Shown: positions 7,946 through 15,235, counted from the first letter of the stretch. The stretch is 20,035 nucleotides of DNA from Streptomyces sp. NRRL F-2664 (GCF_000719345.1 NZ_JOFX01000060.1:1-20035), one strand, 5' to 3'. The notes: generated by a model from the letters alone, not told the origin. Numbers and translations are program-made.

Positions 7946-9586
7946 CCCTGCCCCCAGGTGGTGTAGCCGAGGTCCAGGTGACCGAGCCCGGACAGGTGCT
8001 GTGCCTGGTCGACCAGCTGGTTGCTGAACAGGCGTCTGGCCGACGGCTCGCCGTAGCGGTCGATGTGGTCGAACACCACCTGGTGATCCTTCAGCGCCCG
8101 CACCCGCCAGTCGCGCACCTGCTCCCGGGTGAGGTCCTCGAGGACCAGCTCCTGGTCGTCGACGTCGGCGGGCTCCGGCTCCGCAGCGGGACCGGCAATG
8201 GCCCGACGTGGCGCGGGCAGCACAACCGGGGCCGTCGGCGCGGCCGGAACCTCGAAGGCCGGTTGCGCGGCCGCGGCCTCTGCGCGGTGGGCCTTGGCGG
8301 CGGCCTGCTGCTCGCGGATCTGCGCCCACCGGTGCTCGCGGATCCACGCCTGCGCGGTCACGTCCTGGTGCAGCTGCCGGTCGGCAGCCGTACGGCGCTC
8401 TGCCTCGGAGGCGCCGGGCATCGCGGCGTCGACGGCGGCCGCGACCGCGTGGCGCTGGGCGCGGCGGTCGGCCTGCCGATCCTCGCAGCGCGGGCAGTCC
8501 TGCCCGGAGTCGAGCAGGATCCGGTCGTCGCACCGGGCGTCGCCGCACTGCTGGCGCTGGGGCAGGCCCCGGGCCAGCAGCCAACCAACCGGGTGGGTGA
8601 TCGGGCCACCGGTGCGCAGCTGCTCATCCAGGCGCCGGACGAGCCGGTCGGCCAGCACCTGCGGGGCGTCCGCACGGCCCGCAAAGCCCTCCACCCGTGT
8701 CAGCTCGCTCAGGGCGGCGGCCTCCACCAGGCGGCGGGCGGCCGGACGGTCCAGGCGCGCCCACACCAGGTCGACCGGAGCCAGGACGACCCGCAGCTTC
8801 TCCGGCGGCACAGACACCCTCCCCCGCTGCTGCCTGCCCTGACCCGTACCGTCCACGACCCGCACCGGAGCACCGGCCACCGGCCCGCGGCCGGGCTTCT
8901 TGCTGCTGATCGACGGGGACTTCTTCGGCTGTTCCCCGCGGAGCGGGCTGCCGTCCTCGCGCACGCACACGCGGTCCGGTAGATCACCGGACCCACCACG
9001 GCCTTCGCCGGAAAAGCCACCAGAGAGCTCAGAAGGCCCACCGGAAGTAACCAGAGAAGCGTGGAAAGAGTGGTGGTGTGCAGTTGCAGCGAGGTCTGGG
9101 AAGTCGGCCACCTCGTCCGGTCCAGAGCCCTTTACCCCAAGCACTCCAAGGGTCCCGTCGGCCTCGTCGGACTCAAGATCTCCAGATGCAGTATCGGCAG
9201 GTGTGGGCCGCCTGGCGGGCCTCCCGAACGGCCACACCATGGGCCTTCGCCACCGGCACCAGACGCACCCGCGACTTCGCGTTCAGGCCCGAACCGGTCT
9301 TCTGCCGCACGACGTCCGCGACGCCGTGCTCCTGGAGCCGCTTGAGAACCTTCGCCCCGGCCGCCGCCGTGCAGCCCAGCAGTCGGCCGACCGTTGCCGC
9401 CGGACGACCGCGCTCGGTGTCCACCGATCCGGGGCACAGCTGCAGCCACCCCGCCGAGTTCGTCGTCAGCACCATCAGCAGCAACCCCAACCGATCCGTG
9501 GCTGCGCCCCGGCCCGTACGCCCGGCGAGCAGACCGGCCGGGACCGGCGCCTTGTCCTTCGGCGCCCACCCCGGACCGAACAGCAC
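7942..9586 (-). pseudogene. Winged-helix and zinc-finger protein of Streptomyces linear-plasmid type, one frameshift
   Basis: Reading starts at GTG 9584-9586 (MLFGPGWAPKDKAPVPAGLL) and runs through a winged-helix region (TERGRPAATVGRLLGCTAAA, GAKVLKRLQEHGVADVVRQK, SRVRLVPVAKAHG). One extra base near 9200 shifts frame: …VREARQAAHT | (P)ADTASGDLESDEAD…; the second frame then stays open for ~420 codons to TGA 7942-7944. The distal part has a C-x4-C-x11-C-x2-C finger (CGDARC…CPRC), an Arg/Ala-rich coiled coil and a C-terminus VDQAQHLSGLGHLDLGYTTW. Similar proteins occur on Streptomyces plasmids and are often labelled helix-turn-helix or replication-associated; an initiator or regulator role is inference. 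Without the extra base the protein would be about 547 aa. The shift does not fall in a long homopolymer. Confidence 0.6.
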
Positions 9587-9607
9587 CCCGCACAGGCCGG
9601 CACGAGG

Positions 9608-11134
9608 AACAGCTCCGGAAGCCTCTCCGGAGCCGTCCGCGACCGGGCCGCCGACCGGATCCGCAACGGCCCCAAGCCGAAGAACGGCACCGGCACTTCC
9701 GGCGCCTCCGGCAAGTCGGGCGGGAGCGGCGGCACCACACCGTCCTCCGGCTCGAAGCCGGGCCGCGGGCCCGGATCGAGTCCGTCCGGGACCAAGCCCG
9801 GCACGGGCAAGGGCACGGGCACGAAGCCCGGTACCGGCACGAAGCCGGGCTCGGGCAAGGGCACGGGTACGAAGCCCGGCTCATCCGGTACCAAGCCTCG
9901 CCCGGCCGGAACGGGTTCGAAGACGAGTCGCAAGCGGCCGTCCTCGCCCGCTCCGTCCACGGGCCGCAAGGGCAAGGGCGGGCGGAAGCCGGGTGCCGGC
10001 GGCTCCCCGAAGCGCAAGGGCGCGGCGAGGGTCACCCTCCCGGCGGCCATCGCGGCGGAGTCGGAGCGGCGGCTGAACAAGCGCCGCAAGCACCTGACGC
10101 CTGTCCTGACCACGGTCCCCAAGGGCAAGAACAAGGGGAAGAAGAAGCCGGCCCCGGCCGGGACGGCGACGCCGGGCACGCCGAAGGTCGACCTGACCAA
10201 GAAGCCCAAGCCCACCACGAGCACACCGGGCGGCACGGCGAAGCCGAAGGTCAGCCTCACGAAGAAGCACAAGCCCACCACCGCGGCCGGTACGGCCCCG
10301 AAGGTGAACCTGCGCAAGAAGGTCAAGCTCACCAAGAAGCCCAGGAGGCCGGGGCCGGGTGCGCCCGCCGGTCCGACGCCGACGTCGAAGGTGAACCTGC
10401 GCAAGAAGGTGCGCCTCACCAAGAAGCCGCGGAAGCCCGGACCGGGCCCGGCCGCCGTTCCCACCGGCAGCACGGGCACGACCGGGCCGACGCCGACCGG
10501 CCCGGCCTCCAAGCCGAAGGGCGACCGGCGCCGTGCTCTGCGCGGCTGGTGGGAGCGGGCGGGCGCGCGCCGCTCAGGGAAGCCGGAGCCGGACCCGTCC
10601 AGGTCCACCAGCTCGGCGACGGCTCCCGGCCCGGACCCGGCACCGGCCGGGGGGTTCGGCCCTCCCCCGGGCTGGGGCTACGCCGAGGGCACGACCATCA
10701 CCGTCGAACAGGCCGGCGGCCAGGTCTGGGAGGCACGCCAGCGCGAAGCACGCCGCCGGGCCGGCGTCCCGGCCGGAGCGATTCCCGCAGCACGAAAAGG
10801 AGGAACCGTAGTGACCGTGCCCGTCCCGACGAAGGCACCCAACACCCAGTACGCGGACAGCGACCTGACGATCTACGACGTCATCGAATCCGACGCCGAC
10901 ATGGCCGAGGAGATCATGGCGGGCGTCGACGAGGCCCGCGCCGCCGCCGACGGCTGCGAGAAGATGATGACGCGGCTGGAGGCCCTGCACGAGAAGATCG
11001 TCGACCTCAAGGTGCCCGGCGTCCTGGAGGGCTGGGCCCTGATCCTCGCCGAGAAGGCCGTACCTGTTCCTGATCCATGCATGACAAAGGCATCTCGGGA
11101 GAGGATGGGCAGTTCATCCCTCAAATGCGGCTGA
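9608..11134 (+). CDS. Lys/Gly/Pro-rich repeat protein running into a coiled-coil segment; start undefined, C-terminus replaced
   Basis: Coding signal begins around 9600 (NSSGSLSGAVRDRAADRIRN) but no ATG/GTG/TTG with a ribosome site is present, so the start is unresolved; the frame is open far upstream only as antisense of the minus gene. Composition is extreme: a Gly/Thr/Lys/Pro repeat region (9780-9900), then basic repeats of the type PKVxLxKK…K (near bases 10180-10430), a Pro/Gly linker, VEQAGGQVWEARQREARRRA, and finally an acidic helical part (DLTIYDVIESDADMAEEIMA, TRLEALHEKIVDLKVPGVLE). Basic low-complexity tails suggest nucleic-acid binding; similar proteins accompany Streptomyces plasmid transfer/maintenance genes. 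From about 11061 the sequence is unrelated (VPVPDPCMTKAS…), coinciding with an IS-end-like repeat, so the native C-terminus is lost. A strong internal start at 10811 suggests that two genes may be fused here. Confidence 0.55.
   Translation, partial: NSSGSLSGAVRDRAADRIRNGPKPKNGTGTSGASGKSGGSGGTTPSSGSKPGRGPGSSPSGTKPGTGKGTGTKPGTGTKPGSGKGTGTKPGSSGTKPRPAGTGSKTSRKRPSSPAPSTGRKGKGGRKPGAGGSPKRKGAARVTLPAAIAAESERRLNKRRKHLTPVLTTVPKGKNKGKKKPAPAGTATPGTPKVDLTKKPKPTTSTPGGTAKPKVSLTKKHKPTTAAGTAPKVNLRKKVKLTKKPRRPGPGAPAGPTPTSKVNLRKKVRLTKKPRKPGPGPAAVPTGSTGTTGPTPTGPASKPKGDRRRALRGWWERAGARRSGKPEPDPSRSTSSATAPGPDPAPAGGFGPPPGWGYAEGTTITVEQAGGQVWEARQREARRRAGVPAGAIPAARKGGTVVTVPVPTKAPNTQYADSDLTIYDVIESDADMAEEIMAGVDEARAAADGCEKMMTRLEALHEKIVDLKVPGVLEGWALILAEKAVPVPDPCMTKASRERMGSSSLKCG
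9780..9900 (+). repeat. Imperfect tandem repeat encoding GTKPG/GKGTGTKPG units
   Basis: Short repeats of GGCACGGGC(A)AAGGGCACGGGYACGAAGCC type encode GTKPGTGKGTG, TKPGTGTKPGSGKG, TGTKPGSSGTKP. The array is in frame with the surrounding basic protein and is probably length-variable. Confidence 0.75.
10797..10813 (+). promoter_or_regulatory. Internal Shine-Dalgarno and GTG start within the Lys-rich reading frame
   Basis: AAGGAGGAA (GGAGG 10799-10803) lies seven bases before GTG 10811. In another frame TAG-TGA overlaps this GTG (10809-10814), the layout usually seen where an upstream gene stops and a coupled gene starts. The main frame has no stop here, so the region reads as a fusion. Confidence 0.65.
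10811..11134 (+). CDS. Coiled-coil plasmid protein, N-terminal fragment from internal GTG
   Basis: From GTG 10811: MTVPVPTKAPNTQYADSDLT, IYDVIESDADMAEEIMAGVD, EARAAADGCEKMMTRLEALH, EKIVDLKVPGVLEGWALILA, EKA. The heptad-rich acidic helix and the 'LKVPGVL' motif are typical of a small protein family near Streptomyces plasmid genes; members that I recall are longer, continuing with an Ala/Glu helix and a C-terminal motif that are missing here. After residue ~84 the sequence switches to unrelated text and stops at TGA 11132-11134. It is in frame with the upstream Lys-rich sequence, so it may instead be that protein's C-terminal domain. Confidence 0.5.
   Translation: MTVPVPTKAPNTQYADSDLTIYDVIESDADMAEEIMAGVDEARAAADGCEKMMTRLEALHEKIVDLKVPGVLEGWALILAEKAVPVPDPCMTKASRERMGSSSLKCG
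11066..11087 (+). repeat. IS-end-like direct repeat, copy 1
   Basis: TGATCCATGCATGACAA (11071-11087) preceded by GTTCC; matches copy 2 at 12067 in 15 of 17 bases. It sits exactly where the coiled-coil gene is interrupted, so it probably marks the end of a lost insertion sequence. Confidence 0.5.
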
Positions 11135-11232
11135 TCGGATGATGTGCACTGAGGTGGCACCAGGTGTCATAGATGTTCACAATCTGTTCCATATGACCGC
11201 TGGCTCATCTTTCGATCTATCGAGGTTTCTCT
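11135..11232. promoter_or_regulatory. Upstream region of the secreted-protein gene
   Basis: Less GC-rich than its surroundings. It must contain the promoter of the gene starting at 11233, but no convincing -35/-10 pair was identified; GAGG near 11221 is the ribosome site. Confidence 0.25.
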
Positions 11233-12012
11233 ATGCCTGTTTCCAGGAAGCTGATCACTTCTGTGCTCGTATCTGCGGCGTTTGTCCCGATCCTCGCAGC
11301 CGGAGGGGCTTCTGCCGCGGAGATAGTTCCTGCACCGGTGACTTCCAATGCGCATGACGCCGAGCGCCCTGCATCGGATGCCGCAAGCGCACCGCAGGGC
11401 CAGTTGCCGATACCGACGCCGACGCCGGTGCCGACCACTTTGCCTGATGCGGTTCCTAGCTGGCATGTGCCGCCACTGGCTGGGGAGCCCGGTAAGGCGC
11501 CGGTTTCTTCGCCGTCGGAGAATTCGGTTGCCGAGCATGGCGGTCTTTCTCTGCAGGATGCTCTGGCCAAGGCGAAGGAGGCGATTGCCGGGAATCCAGA
11601 GCTGAAGGATTGCAGCGACCTGGCTCTTATTTCTCTTTACGGGAAAGACACAAGCGATGTTAACGATCTGAAGACATGGCAGTTCTCCTTCGCTGAGCCT
11701 GCAGCGGACAGTACCTCTGTACACAAGACGGCTGTCGTTTTCGTTGATTCCGCATCAGGCCAGGTCACAGTGGTCCAGGCTGCTTCTCCTTCCAAGGACC
11801 GTCTGCCGTCTCCGCTCCCCGCCATGACGCCCGACGAAGCGGTCAAGCTAGCCCAGTCAAAGGGCATGGCTTCTTCTTTCTGGCGGATAGACCTGCAGAG
11901 CAGTGGATCGGACATGGACGGACATCCTTTCTTCGCGATCTACCCCCACCCTGGCCCTGACCAGAGTGTGTACGTGGACACGGTGACAGGAAATGTGATC
12001 CAGAACCCGTAA
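11233..12012 (+). CDS. Secreted protein with two PepSY-like units (259 aa)
   Basis: ATG 11233 follows GAGG at about eight bases. Residues 1-28 are a signal peptide: basic MPVSRK, hydrophobic LITSVLVSAAFVPILAA, then A-S-A at 26-28 (cleavage before AE). No lipobox Cys, so it is exported and free or wall-associated. A Pro/Thr/Ser-rich linker (35-95) precedes two related units: LSLQDALAKAKEAIAG … TWQFSF … VVFVDSASGQVTVV and MTPDEAVKLAQSKGM … FWRIDL … FAIYPH … VYVDTVTGNVIQ. The 'A.A.A…W.(F/I)….V.VD..TG.V' pattern is that of PepSY-type domains, which often inhibit proteases or occur in cell-envelope proteins. Third positions are far less GC-biased than in neighbouring genes, suggesting separate acquisition. 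It is flanked by IS-end-like direct repeats. Confidence 0.7.
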   Translation: MPVSRKLITSVLVSAAFVPILAAGGASAAEIVPAPVTSNAHDAERPASDAASAPQGQLPIPTPTPVPTTLPDAVPSWHVPPLAGEPGKAPVSSPSENSVAEHGGLSLQDALAKAKEAIAGNPELKDCSDLALISLYGKDTSDVNDLKTWQFSFAEPAADSTSVHKTAVVFVDSASGQVTVVQAASPSKDRLPSPLPAMTPDEAVKLAQSKGMASSFWRIDLQSSGSDMDGHPFFAIYPHPGPDQSVYVDTVTGNVIQNP

Positions 12013-12061
12013 AAACACCCTGCCGTGGCGTCCGCGAGCGGGCCGGCCTGAAGGTGGAGCC

Positions 12062-12083
12062 GTTTCTGATCCGCGCATGACAA
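12062..12083 (+). repeat. IS-end-like direct repeat, copy 2
   Basis: GTTTC then TGATCCGCGCATGACAA (12067-12083), nearly identical to the repeat at 11071-11087 and in the same orientation. It may be the outer end of the IS whose transposase tail lies at 12246-12389. Confidence 0.5.
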
Positions 12084-12245
12084 GCTGTGTGTGATGAGGG
12101 GTGTTCTGGGTGAGGGAAAGCGGGGCTCTCAACGAGGGGGTCGCTCGGTCTGGTGAGGTGAGGAGGATCTAATTCCACCCGGAGCTCGCCGTGTCAGAGT
12201 GGAGAAACGGGGTGAGGCTGGGTGCGGTTGGCGGCGGTGAACGGG
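12084..12245. other. Non-coding sequence between the repeat and the transposase remnant
   Basis: No gene seen. If the repeat at 12067 is an IS end, this would be the 3' non-coding part of that element. Confidence 0.3.
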
Positions 12246-12389
12246 TCAGTCCCGGGTGTGTTCGCGAGGGGCCGGCTGATTGGCTCGGCGGGATTGCCGC
12301 CGGGTGATTCGCCTGGTCATCAGGGTGATCGCGGCCCAGGTGATCAGCGATTCGGAGTGCTGGATGAGCCGCTCGTAGTCGCGGGCGTG
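12246..12389 (-). pseudogene. C-terminal remnant of an IS5-like transposase
   Basis: The minus-strand frame reads ARDYERLIQHSESLITWAAI, TLMTRRITRRQSRRANQPAP, REHTRD and stops at TGA (12246-12248). The block 'RDYE.L..HSE..I..A...LM.RR' is the usual C-terminus of IS5-family transposases in Streptomyces. An in-frame stop lies immediately 5' of ARDYE, so nothing upstream belongs to it: the remnant is cut at about 12390, where Nudix coding sequence begins on the other strand. Confidence 0.75.
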
Positions 12390-12391
12390 TC

Positions 12392-12676
12392 AGGGAAGCG
12401 CCGTACGTGGCCGCTGCCCGCGAGCTCGCCGAGGAGACCGGCGTCCACGTGCCCGTCGGCGCCCTGCACCAGATCGGCGTCTGGGACCGGATCGACCGGG
12501 ACCCGCGCGGCCACTACGTCACCTTCGCGTACATGGCCGTTGTCCCCGACGGCACGCAGGCCACCGCCGGGGACGACGCCCGCACCGCCCGCTGGTGGCC
12601 CCTGAGCGAGCTGCCCAAGGAGCTGGCGTTCGACCACGCCGACATCATCCGTGCGGCCGTAGTCCCCAACGCCTGA
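12392..12676 (+). pseudogene. Nudix hydrolase, 5'-truncated inside the Nudix box
   Basis: Frame reads REAPYVAAARELAEETGVHV. This is the second half of the Nudix box (G-x5-E-x7-REUxEExGU): E, seven residues, then RELAEETGV. The Gly and spacing residues of the first half are missing because the IS5 remnant abuts at about 12390. The remainder is a typical Nudix fold end: GALHQIGVWDRIDRDPRGHY, VTFAYMAVVPDGTQATAGDD, ARTARWWPLSELPKELAFDH, stop 12674-12676. Nudix enzymes cleave nucleoside diphosphate-linked compounds using the box glutamates. EE is present here, but the protein lacks the N-terminal strand and has no start with ribosome site (GTG 12407 is the first possible). Confidence 0.75.
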
Positions 12677-12683
12677 CCACCCA

Positions 12684-12720
12684 GAGCGCCGCTCCCGGCT
12701 TCCCGGCCGGGGCGGCGCTC
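12684..12720 (+). terminator. Hairpin downstream of the Nudix remnant
   Basis: GAGCGCCGC (12684-12692) pairs with GCGGCGCTC (12712-12720), with further partial pairing inside. It lies seven bases after the stop codon. Confidence 0.55.
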
Positions 12721-12758
12721 CGCCGTTCTGCTCCTCACCATCGACCTGGAGACACCTC

Positions 12759-13182
12759 ATGCGCCCGATCCGCCTGATTTCGTTCGGCTACCTCCACCTG
12801 CCCACCGGCCCGGACGGCTCCCCCGTCCCGCCCGCCGCCGACCGGATCGAGGACGTCCGCGACCGGCTCCGCGACCCCGCCGCCGCCCGCGACATCGACC
12901 TCGACGGCCTCAACCCCCGCGTCCAGGACGTCGTCCTCAACACCCCCGGCGCCCGCGAGCTGCTCGCCAACCCTCGCCGAGTACGCCGACCTGCCCGCCG
13001 GCCCCAGCCGCATCGCGATCGGTTGTGCAGGAGGTAGGCACAGGGCATCTGGCCTCACCGAACTGCTTGCCCGCGAACTTCGCCACTGCGGCCGCGAGGT
13101 CGTCATCGAGCACCTGCACGTCCATCTGCCGCGCGTCCTCAAGACGCCCACCGCCCTGACCGAGCAGGAGACGGCCCGATGA
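12759..13182 (+). pseudogene. RapZ C-terminal-domain-like protein, one frameshift
   Basis: ATG 12759 is preceded by GGAG. First frame: MRPIRLISFGYLHLPTGPDG … IEDVRDRLRDP … LDGLNPRVQDVVLNTPGARE LLAN. At about 12972 the frame moves by one (an extra C, or two lost bases) and continues LAEYADLPAGPSRIAIGCAG, GRHRASGLTELLARELRHCG, REVVIEHLHVHLPRVLKTPT to TGA 13180-13182. The S-F-G-Y opening, DVR..L.DP and IGC.GG.HR signature match the C-terminal domain of RapZ, which in enterobacteria binds GlmY/GlmZ small RNAs. Stand-alone versions are common on Streptomyces mobile elements with unknown role. The restored protein would be about 140 aa. Its stop overlaps the next start as ATGA. Confidence 0.7.
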
Positions 13183-13864
13183 TCCGACGCTTCCGCCGCT
13201 GCGGCCACGCTCCCGGCGCCCTCACCCCCGAGGACCAGGCCGCCGTCGACCAGTTCCGCGCGATGCTCGCCGCCGTACGCACCCCGGAGCCCTGGACCCC
13301 CGGCCAAGGCCGGGACATCGCCGTACGGGTGGGCCCGTTCATCGAGCGCGCCCACACCCGGCCCGGCGACGACCACAACACCGAGACGATCGCCGTCGCC
13401 CTGGTCCCCCCGAAACCCCCGACGCCGTGGGCTACCTCCACGGCCGCCAGCTCGGCTACACCGACCGCGGCTGGCTGCGCTGCGAGACGACCGCGATCCT
13501 CGGCGTCTGGCAGCCGGCCTACGCGATGCTCACCCACGCCGCCGCAGGTCTGCCCCTTCCCGAAGACGTCGGCATCGGCATGCCCCCCGCCCACTACGCC
13601 GTTGACGTAGAAGCGTGCGAGCCCGACGAGTCCGGCTTCACCTTCCTTCGCTTCGGGCCGTACACCCAGACCTGGCTCGCCTCTCGCTACGCCGACCGCC
13701 TCAACACCGAGCTGGAGGGCCAGGCTGCCACCATTGTTCCCGGGTTCATGGTCACCGCGAAGTGCGTGCCGTTCGACTTCGGCGACCGCGAGAACTACAG
13801 CGACCCGTACCGGACCGACGTCACCGCACTCCTGGCCGCCGCCATGGCGGGGGTGAACGCGTGA
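13179..13864 (+). pseudogene. Unknown protein (~228 aa restored), one C-run frameshift
   Basis: It starts MIRRFRRCGHAPGALTPEDQ at ATG 13179, which overlaps the preceding stop. A lost C in the six-C run 13406-13411 breaks the frame; restoring it gives …TETIAVALVPPETPDAVGYL HGRQLGYTDRGWLRCETTAI … PPAHYAVDVEACEPDESGFT … AMAGVNA, stop 13862-13864. No family recognised; mixed alpha/beta, acidic, no membrane segment. It is part of a chain of overlapping small genes. Confidence 0.6.
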
Positions 13865-14394
13865 CCACCACGGCCCTGTACGAGATCGCGACCAGCGAGG
13901 GCGACGACGGCACCCCGCATCCCGTCGAACAGATCTGGACCCCCCGGCGCCGACGACGCCACCGACAGCGGGGTTCATCGTCCACCGCGGCCTCCACGTC
14001 ACCGGGATCGACAACCCCACCGACGACCACCTCTACCCCGTCGCGTTACTCGTGCTCGGACACCAGCGGTGGACCGACGCCATCGAGGCCGCCGCCGCGT
14101 ACATGGCCCGGAACCACGGCTGGCGGAACTGGCACCTCTACCCCCGGCGACGACCCCTCCGTGCTCATCCCTTTCATTCCGCGGGCGGTCCACACCCACG
14201 GCGTCTTCTTACGGCATCCGCACCCGGACTACGGCTGCGGATGCGAGTGGGATGACACCTGGCGCATGGTCTGGGCGCCCGACACCGAACCCGGGACCGT
14301 GCCGGTCACCGCCCTGCGGCACCCCGCCGCACTGGCGGCCGCTGCTGGCATCCCCAACCCTGACGAAGGCGCGCCCACGACCTGGGCCGCCTGA
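13861..14394 (+). pseudogene. Unknown protein (~176 aa restored), three +1 shifts in homopolymers
   Basis: GTG 13861 overlaps the previous TGA (GTGA). MTTTALYEIATSEGDDGTPH PVEQIWTP continues only if one base is removed from each of three runs: C 13940-13945, G 13970-13973 and C 14141-14145. The restored text reads GADDATDSG, FIVHRGLHVTGIDNPTDDHL … MARNHGWRNWHLYP, GDDPSVLIPFIPRAVHTHGV, FLRHPHPDYGCGCEWDDTWR … EGAPTTWAA, stop 14392-14394. Since the three additions cancel and every segment is clean coding, sequencing error is a serious possibility. The HPHPDYGCGCEWD segment could bind metal. Family unknown. Confidence 0.6.
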
Positions 14395-14400
14395 CAACCG

Positions 14401-14444
14401 AAGGCCCGGCTCCTCCGTGATCATCCGCGGGGGAGCCGGGCCTT
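14401..14444 (+). terminator. Rho-independent-type terminator of the small-gene cluster
   Basis: AAGGCCCGGCTCC (14401-14413) pairs perfectly with GGAGCCGGGCCTT (14432-14444), followed by CTTGCGTTT. Placed seven bases after the stop at 14394. Confidence 0.85.
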
Positions 14445-14518
14445 CTTGCGTTTCACGGTCCTGCGGGGAGTCGGGGTCCGCTTCGCTTTGCTTTGCTCCG
14501 CTCAGCACGAGCCTCCGG

Positions 14519-14534
14519 ATGTTTACCAGGTAAA
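14519..14534 (+). repeat. Palindromic site 1, TTTACCAGGTAAA
   Basis: ATGTTTACCAGGTAAA. The inner 13 bp are a perfect palindrome around A14528. An identical 16-mer occurs in reverse orientation at 14669-14684. AT-rich against a GC-rich background, as expected of a protein-binding site. Confidence 0.75.
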
Positions 14535-14572
14535 GATGTGCCTTGGCTGTGCCGACCATGCCCCGACACCGC

Positions 14573-14612
14573 CGATGGCGCGATGGGGCGATGGAGCGAT
14601 GGAGCGATACGA
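14573..14612 (+). repeat. Five 8-bp iteron-like direct repeats (CGATGGNG)
   Basis: Units begin at 14573, 14581, 14589, 14597 and 14605: CGATGGCG, CGATGGGG, CGATGGAG, CGATGGAG, CGATACGA. Exact 8-bp period, located between the two palindromic sites. Confidence 0.7.
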
Positions 14613-14616
14613 GAAT

Positions 14617-14640
14617 GGGTCCCACCCTGGGGTGAGACCC
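14617..14640 (+). repeat. Inverted repeat, 11-bp arms with one mismatch
   Basis: GGGTCCCACCC (14617-14627), TG, GGGTGAGACCC (14630-14640). It follows directly after the iteron-like block. Confidence 0.7.
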
Positions 14641-14668
14641 GTGATCTCCTCGGCGAGTACGCCGCACA

Positions 14669-14684
14669 TTTACCTGGTAAACAT
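14669..14684 (-). repeat. Palindromic site 2, TTTACCTGGTAAA
   Basis: TTTACCTGGTAAA (14669-14681) is the reverse complement of site 1, and the identity extends to CAT at 14682-14684. The two sites are 134 bp apart and in opposite orientation. Confidence 0.75.
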
Positions 14685-14699
14685 GCGACGCGCTCCGCT

Positions 14700-14826
14700 C
14701 TAGGAGTCAGCCATGAGCAACAGGGTGAGCTCCTCGCGGTGCTCGGCGGACATGTGCTCTCGCAGCTGCGCGTTGAACCACTTCGGGTCCGTCCACGGAA
14801 GGCGCGACAGCCAGCACTTCGACCGC
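14700..14826 (-). pseudogene. C-terminal remnant of an unidentified minus-strand protein
   Basis: Minus-strand reading RSKCWLSRLPWTDPKWFNAQ, LREHMSAEHREELTLLLMAD, S ends with TAG at 14700-14702 and has almost perfect G/C third positions. It stops making sense at about 14827, where a plus-strand zinc-ribbon fragment begins, so two broken genes meet here. Parent family not recognised. Confidence 0.5.
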
Positions 14827-14829
14827 TGA

Positions 14830-15006
14830 CAGGACCGCCCCTGCGTGCTGTGTGGCAAGCCCGCGCCGATGTGCTCCCACGCCGGGGAGCCCGTGCACAA
14901 GGCGTGCGCAGAGGACTGGATTGCCGCGAACCCGGTTGAGGCCCGCCTCGGCCGGTTCGCCTCCGACACCCAGTCCAAGAGCAGCCAGCGCGCCACCCAC
15001 GCCTGA
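14830..15006 (+). pseudogene. Small zinc-ribbon protein, 5'-truncated
   Basis: An in-frame TGA at 14827 is followed directly by DRPCVLCGKPAPMCSHAGEP, VHKACAEDWIAANPVEARLG, RFASDTQSKSSQRATHA and TGA 15004-15006. C-x2-C … H … C spacing (CVLC, VHKAC) is that of small zinc-binding proteins common on Streptomyces phages and plasmids. No start codon with ribosome site: the 5' end was lost at the junction with the minus-strand remnant. Confidence 0.6.
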
Positions 15007-15028
15007 CCCCTCCCCATCGGAGGCCCCC

Positions 15029-15235
15029 ATGAGCAGCACCGACCGTCACGCCGACCACGCCCTCGCCTACCCCGAGCCGCCCGCCTCCCCGCTGTGGCAC
15101 CGCTACGGCGGCGTGCAGGCCCGGCCCCTCACCGAGGCGGAGAAGAAGCGCAACCGCGAGCTGCTGGTGCTCGCGCAGTACACCCCCCGACCCCGCTCCC
15201 CTCGCCCCACCGAGACCCTGGCGGAGGGCAGCTGA
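15029..15235 (+). CDS. Small hypothetical protein (68 aa)
   Basis: ATG 15029 with GGAGG at 15019-15023. MSSTDRHADHALAYPEPPAS PLWHRYGGVQARPLTEAEKK RNRELLVLAQYTPRPRSPRP TETLAEGS. Pro-rich ends flank one charged helix. Its TGA overlaps the next ATG (TGATG), indicating coupled translation. No family recognised. Confidence 0.6.
   Translation: MSSTDRHADHALAYPEPPASPLWHRYGGVQARPLTEAEKKRNRELLVLAQYTPRPRSPRPTETLAEGS

Noticed and set aside
7130..8980. Several long plus-strand frames opposite the DciA-like and winged-helix genes
   Set aside because: They are mirror frames of high-GC minus-strand genes and show no ribosome sites or recognisable domains.
8900..9600. N-terminal extension of the Lys-rich protein
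   Set aside because: This stretch is antisense to the minus-strand winged-helix gene, whose protein text and codon pattern are convincing.
9780..9900. Non-coding satellite repeat
   Set aside because: The repeat keeps the reading frame and encodes a Gly/Thr/Lys/Pro-rich tract, so it is a coding low-complexity region.
14573..14612. CRISPR array
   Set aside because: Units are 8 bp with no spacers; this is an iteron-like tandem repeat.
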